A program made the translations under genes and the position numbers. From assembly GCA_016199305.1 (NCBI GenBank), contig JACQGZ010000008.1, positions 1 through 5,940 on the forward strand: a stretch of DNA of 5,940 nucleotides, written 5' to 3'. This document shows, piece after piece, positions 4,746 through 5,940 of the stretch. Below the pieces are notes generated by a model. That model was not told where the DNA came from, searched no databases, and was given only the letters and a program-made list of their open reading frames with translations. Position 1 is the first letter of the stretch, and each line of letters begins with the position of its first letter. The stretch is from Armatimonadota bacterium. Its GTDB lineage: Bacteria; Sysuimicrobiota; Sysuimicrobiia; Sysuimicrobiales; Humicultoraceae.

Positions 4746-5940
4746 TCACGAGAGACCTGCCAGCGGGCCCGCCGTGTAGACGGGTTGGCCGTCGATCAGT
4801 GTGGCGAGGACGCGAACCTGCAGGAGTGCCTCGGGATTCCTGGGCGCCTCCTGTATGACGTCCCGGTCGAGAACGATGAAGTCGGCCAGCCGGCCGGGCG
4901 CCAGCATGCCTTTGGACCCTTCCTCTCCTGACGCCCACGCGGCGCCGACGGTGTACGCCCGCACCGCCTCATCGATGGTCACCGCTTCCTCCGGATACCA
5001 GGCCCCGCGGTCGTTGCCCGGACGGCGGCGCGTCACCGCGGCGTAGATCCCCTGCCAGGGGTCGAGCGTCTCCACCGGCGCGTCCGATCCGAAGGCCAGC
5101 GCCGTCCCCGCCCGCAGCAGGGAGCGCCAGGCGTAGCCGGTGCGGCTGCGCGCGCCCCAGTAGCGGTCGGCGATGTCGCGGTCGCTGGTGGCGTGGATGG
5201 GCTGCATGGAGGCGACGACGCCGAGGGCGGCAAGGCGCGGCAGGTCGACGGGGTGCAGCAATTGCACGTGCTCGATGCGGAAACGAACCCCGGCCCGCCG
5301 CGCCGCATCCCGGTGCAAGGCGAAGGCATCCAGGACGTCCCGGTTGGCCCGGTCCCCGATGGCGTGAATGACGGGCCAGACTCCGACGCGCACCGCCCGG
5401 CCGACCAGGTCGGCCAGGGTCTCCGGGGGATGGATCGCGATCCCGGTATTGCCCGGCTGCCCTTCGAAGGGCTCGAGCATCGAGGCGGTCTGAGAGCCGA
5501 GCGTGCCGTCGGCGAAGACCTTCACACCGCCGATCCGCAGCCACTCATCGCCCTGGCCGGTGCGCAGGCCCGCCTCGATGGCGCGATCGAGCGTCCCGCC
5601 AGGAATCGTGAGCCACATCCGAACGCCGAGAGCGCCGTCGCTGCGGAGCCGCTGAAAGACAGAGAGAAGCTCGACGCCCGGCCCGTGCTCCGACGACAGG
5701 CCGAAGCCGCCGTCGGCCGCCATGTTGTGCACCCCGACGATCCCCATCCGATGGGCCGCGGCCGTCGCCTCCTCCGCCGCATGGCGCAGGGCACCCGGCT
5801 CCGGCCGGGCCACCACCATTAACATCGGCTCCTTGGCCGCCTCTTTCAGGATCCCGGTCGGGTGGCCGGAGGCGTCGCGTGCGATCTCCCCGCCGGGAGG
5901 GTCGGCCGTCTCCGGACCGATGCCCGCCGCCTCCAGGGCC
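4746..5940 (-). CDS. YtcJ-like amidohydrolase (Amidohydro_3), 5' end outside the window
   Basis: 397 residues are visible and the frame runs off the window end. The family is about 530-570 long, so roughly 150 residues, including the N-terminal HxH metal motif, lie beyond 5940. The visible order is ETADPPGGEIARDASGHPTG, GVHNMAADGG, the GGVKVFADGTLGSQTASM loop, the metal-site His in PVIHAIGDRANRDVL (codon near 5365), His in RIEHVQLL (near 5269), the catalytic Asp in AFGSDAPVETLDPW (near 5083), and the closing GRLADFIVLDRDV plus the C-terminal beta sandwich. The ATG at 5825 is internal, since conserved sequence continues upstream of it. This class hydrolyses amide or related C-N bonds in a TIM-barrel metal site; the substrate cannot be told from sequence. 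All visible catalytic residues are present. Confidence 0.9.
   Translation of the reverse strand, partial: ALEAAGIGPETADPPGGEIARDASGHPTGILKEAAKEPMLMVVARPEPGALRHAAEEATAAAHRMGIVGVHNMAADGGFGLSSEHGPGVELLSVFQRLRSDGALGVRMWLTIPGGTLDRAIEAGLRTGQGDEWLRIGGVKVFADGTLGSQTASMLEPFEGQPGNTGIAIHPPETLADLVGRAVRVGVWPVIHAIGDRANRDVLDAFALHRDAARRAGVRFRIEHVQLLHPVDLPRLAALGVVASMQPIHATSDRDIADRYWGARSRTGYAWRSLLRAGTALAFGSDAPVETLDPWQGIYAAVTRRRPGNDRGAWYPEEAVTIDEAVRAYTVGAAWASGEEGSKGMLAPGRLADFIVLDRDVIQEAPRNPEALLQVRVLATLIDGQPVYTAGPLAGLS

Noticed and set aside
4746..5825. Amidohydrolase starting at the ATG at 5825
   Set aside because: The frame stays open to the window end and the 38 upstream residues match the family (DPPGGEIARDASGHPTG), so that Met is internal.

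Overview
The window comes from a GC-rich bacterium, probably an uncultivated lineage; no single gene fixes the taxon. Shine-Dalgarno sites are clear before some genes and TTG and GTG starts are used. One promoter sits so close to its start codon that the message is probably leaderless. The host probably decodes UGA as selenocysteine, because a thioredoxin-fold gene carries an in-frame TGA exactly where the first active-site cysteine belongs, followed by a perfect hairpin at bacterial SECIS distance.

Layout. 39-215 (+) encodes a small single-span membrane protein and 348-644 (+) a small winged-helix protein. On the minus strand, 695-1055 is a decayed, lower-GC YdeI/OmpD-associated (bacteriocin-protection-like) gene with no N-terminus and a one-base frameshift. 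1068-1814 (-) is the key gene: a two-domain protein disulfide oxidoreductase/glutaredoxin-like selenoprotein with a Sec-Pro-His-Cys active site, which a standard gene caller would split in two. Divergent from it, with only 25 bases between start codons, are an AlpA/MerR-like helix-turn-helix protein (1840-2244, +) and an overlapping small zinc-ribbon protein (2213-2425, +).

2437-3988 (-) is a tight three-gene operon read in the order ECF sigma factor, zinc-finger anti-sigma factor, Spy/CpxP-like periplasmic protein. Both gene joints overlap (GTGA and TGATG). The set looks like an envelope-stress sensing module of the general CnrH/CnrY/CnrX layout. 4173-4724 (+) is a Uma2-family (DUF820) PD-(D/E)XK protein with an extended -10 promoter directly before its ATG. 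4746-5940 (-) is most of a YtcJ-like amidohydrolase whose N-terminus lies beyond the window end.

The genes do not form one pathway. Redox handling (selenoprotein) and envelope stress (sigma operon) are the two recognisable themes. The selenoprotein, its recoding hairpin and the adjoining pseudogene are the most notable content. No tRNA, rRNA, CRISPR array or complete mobile element was seen.
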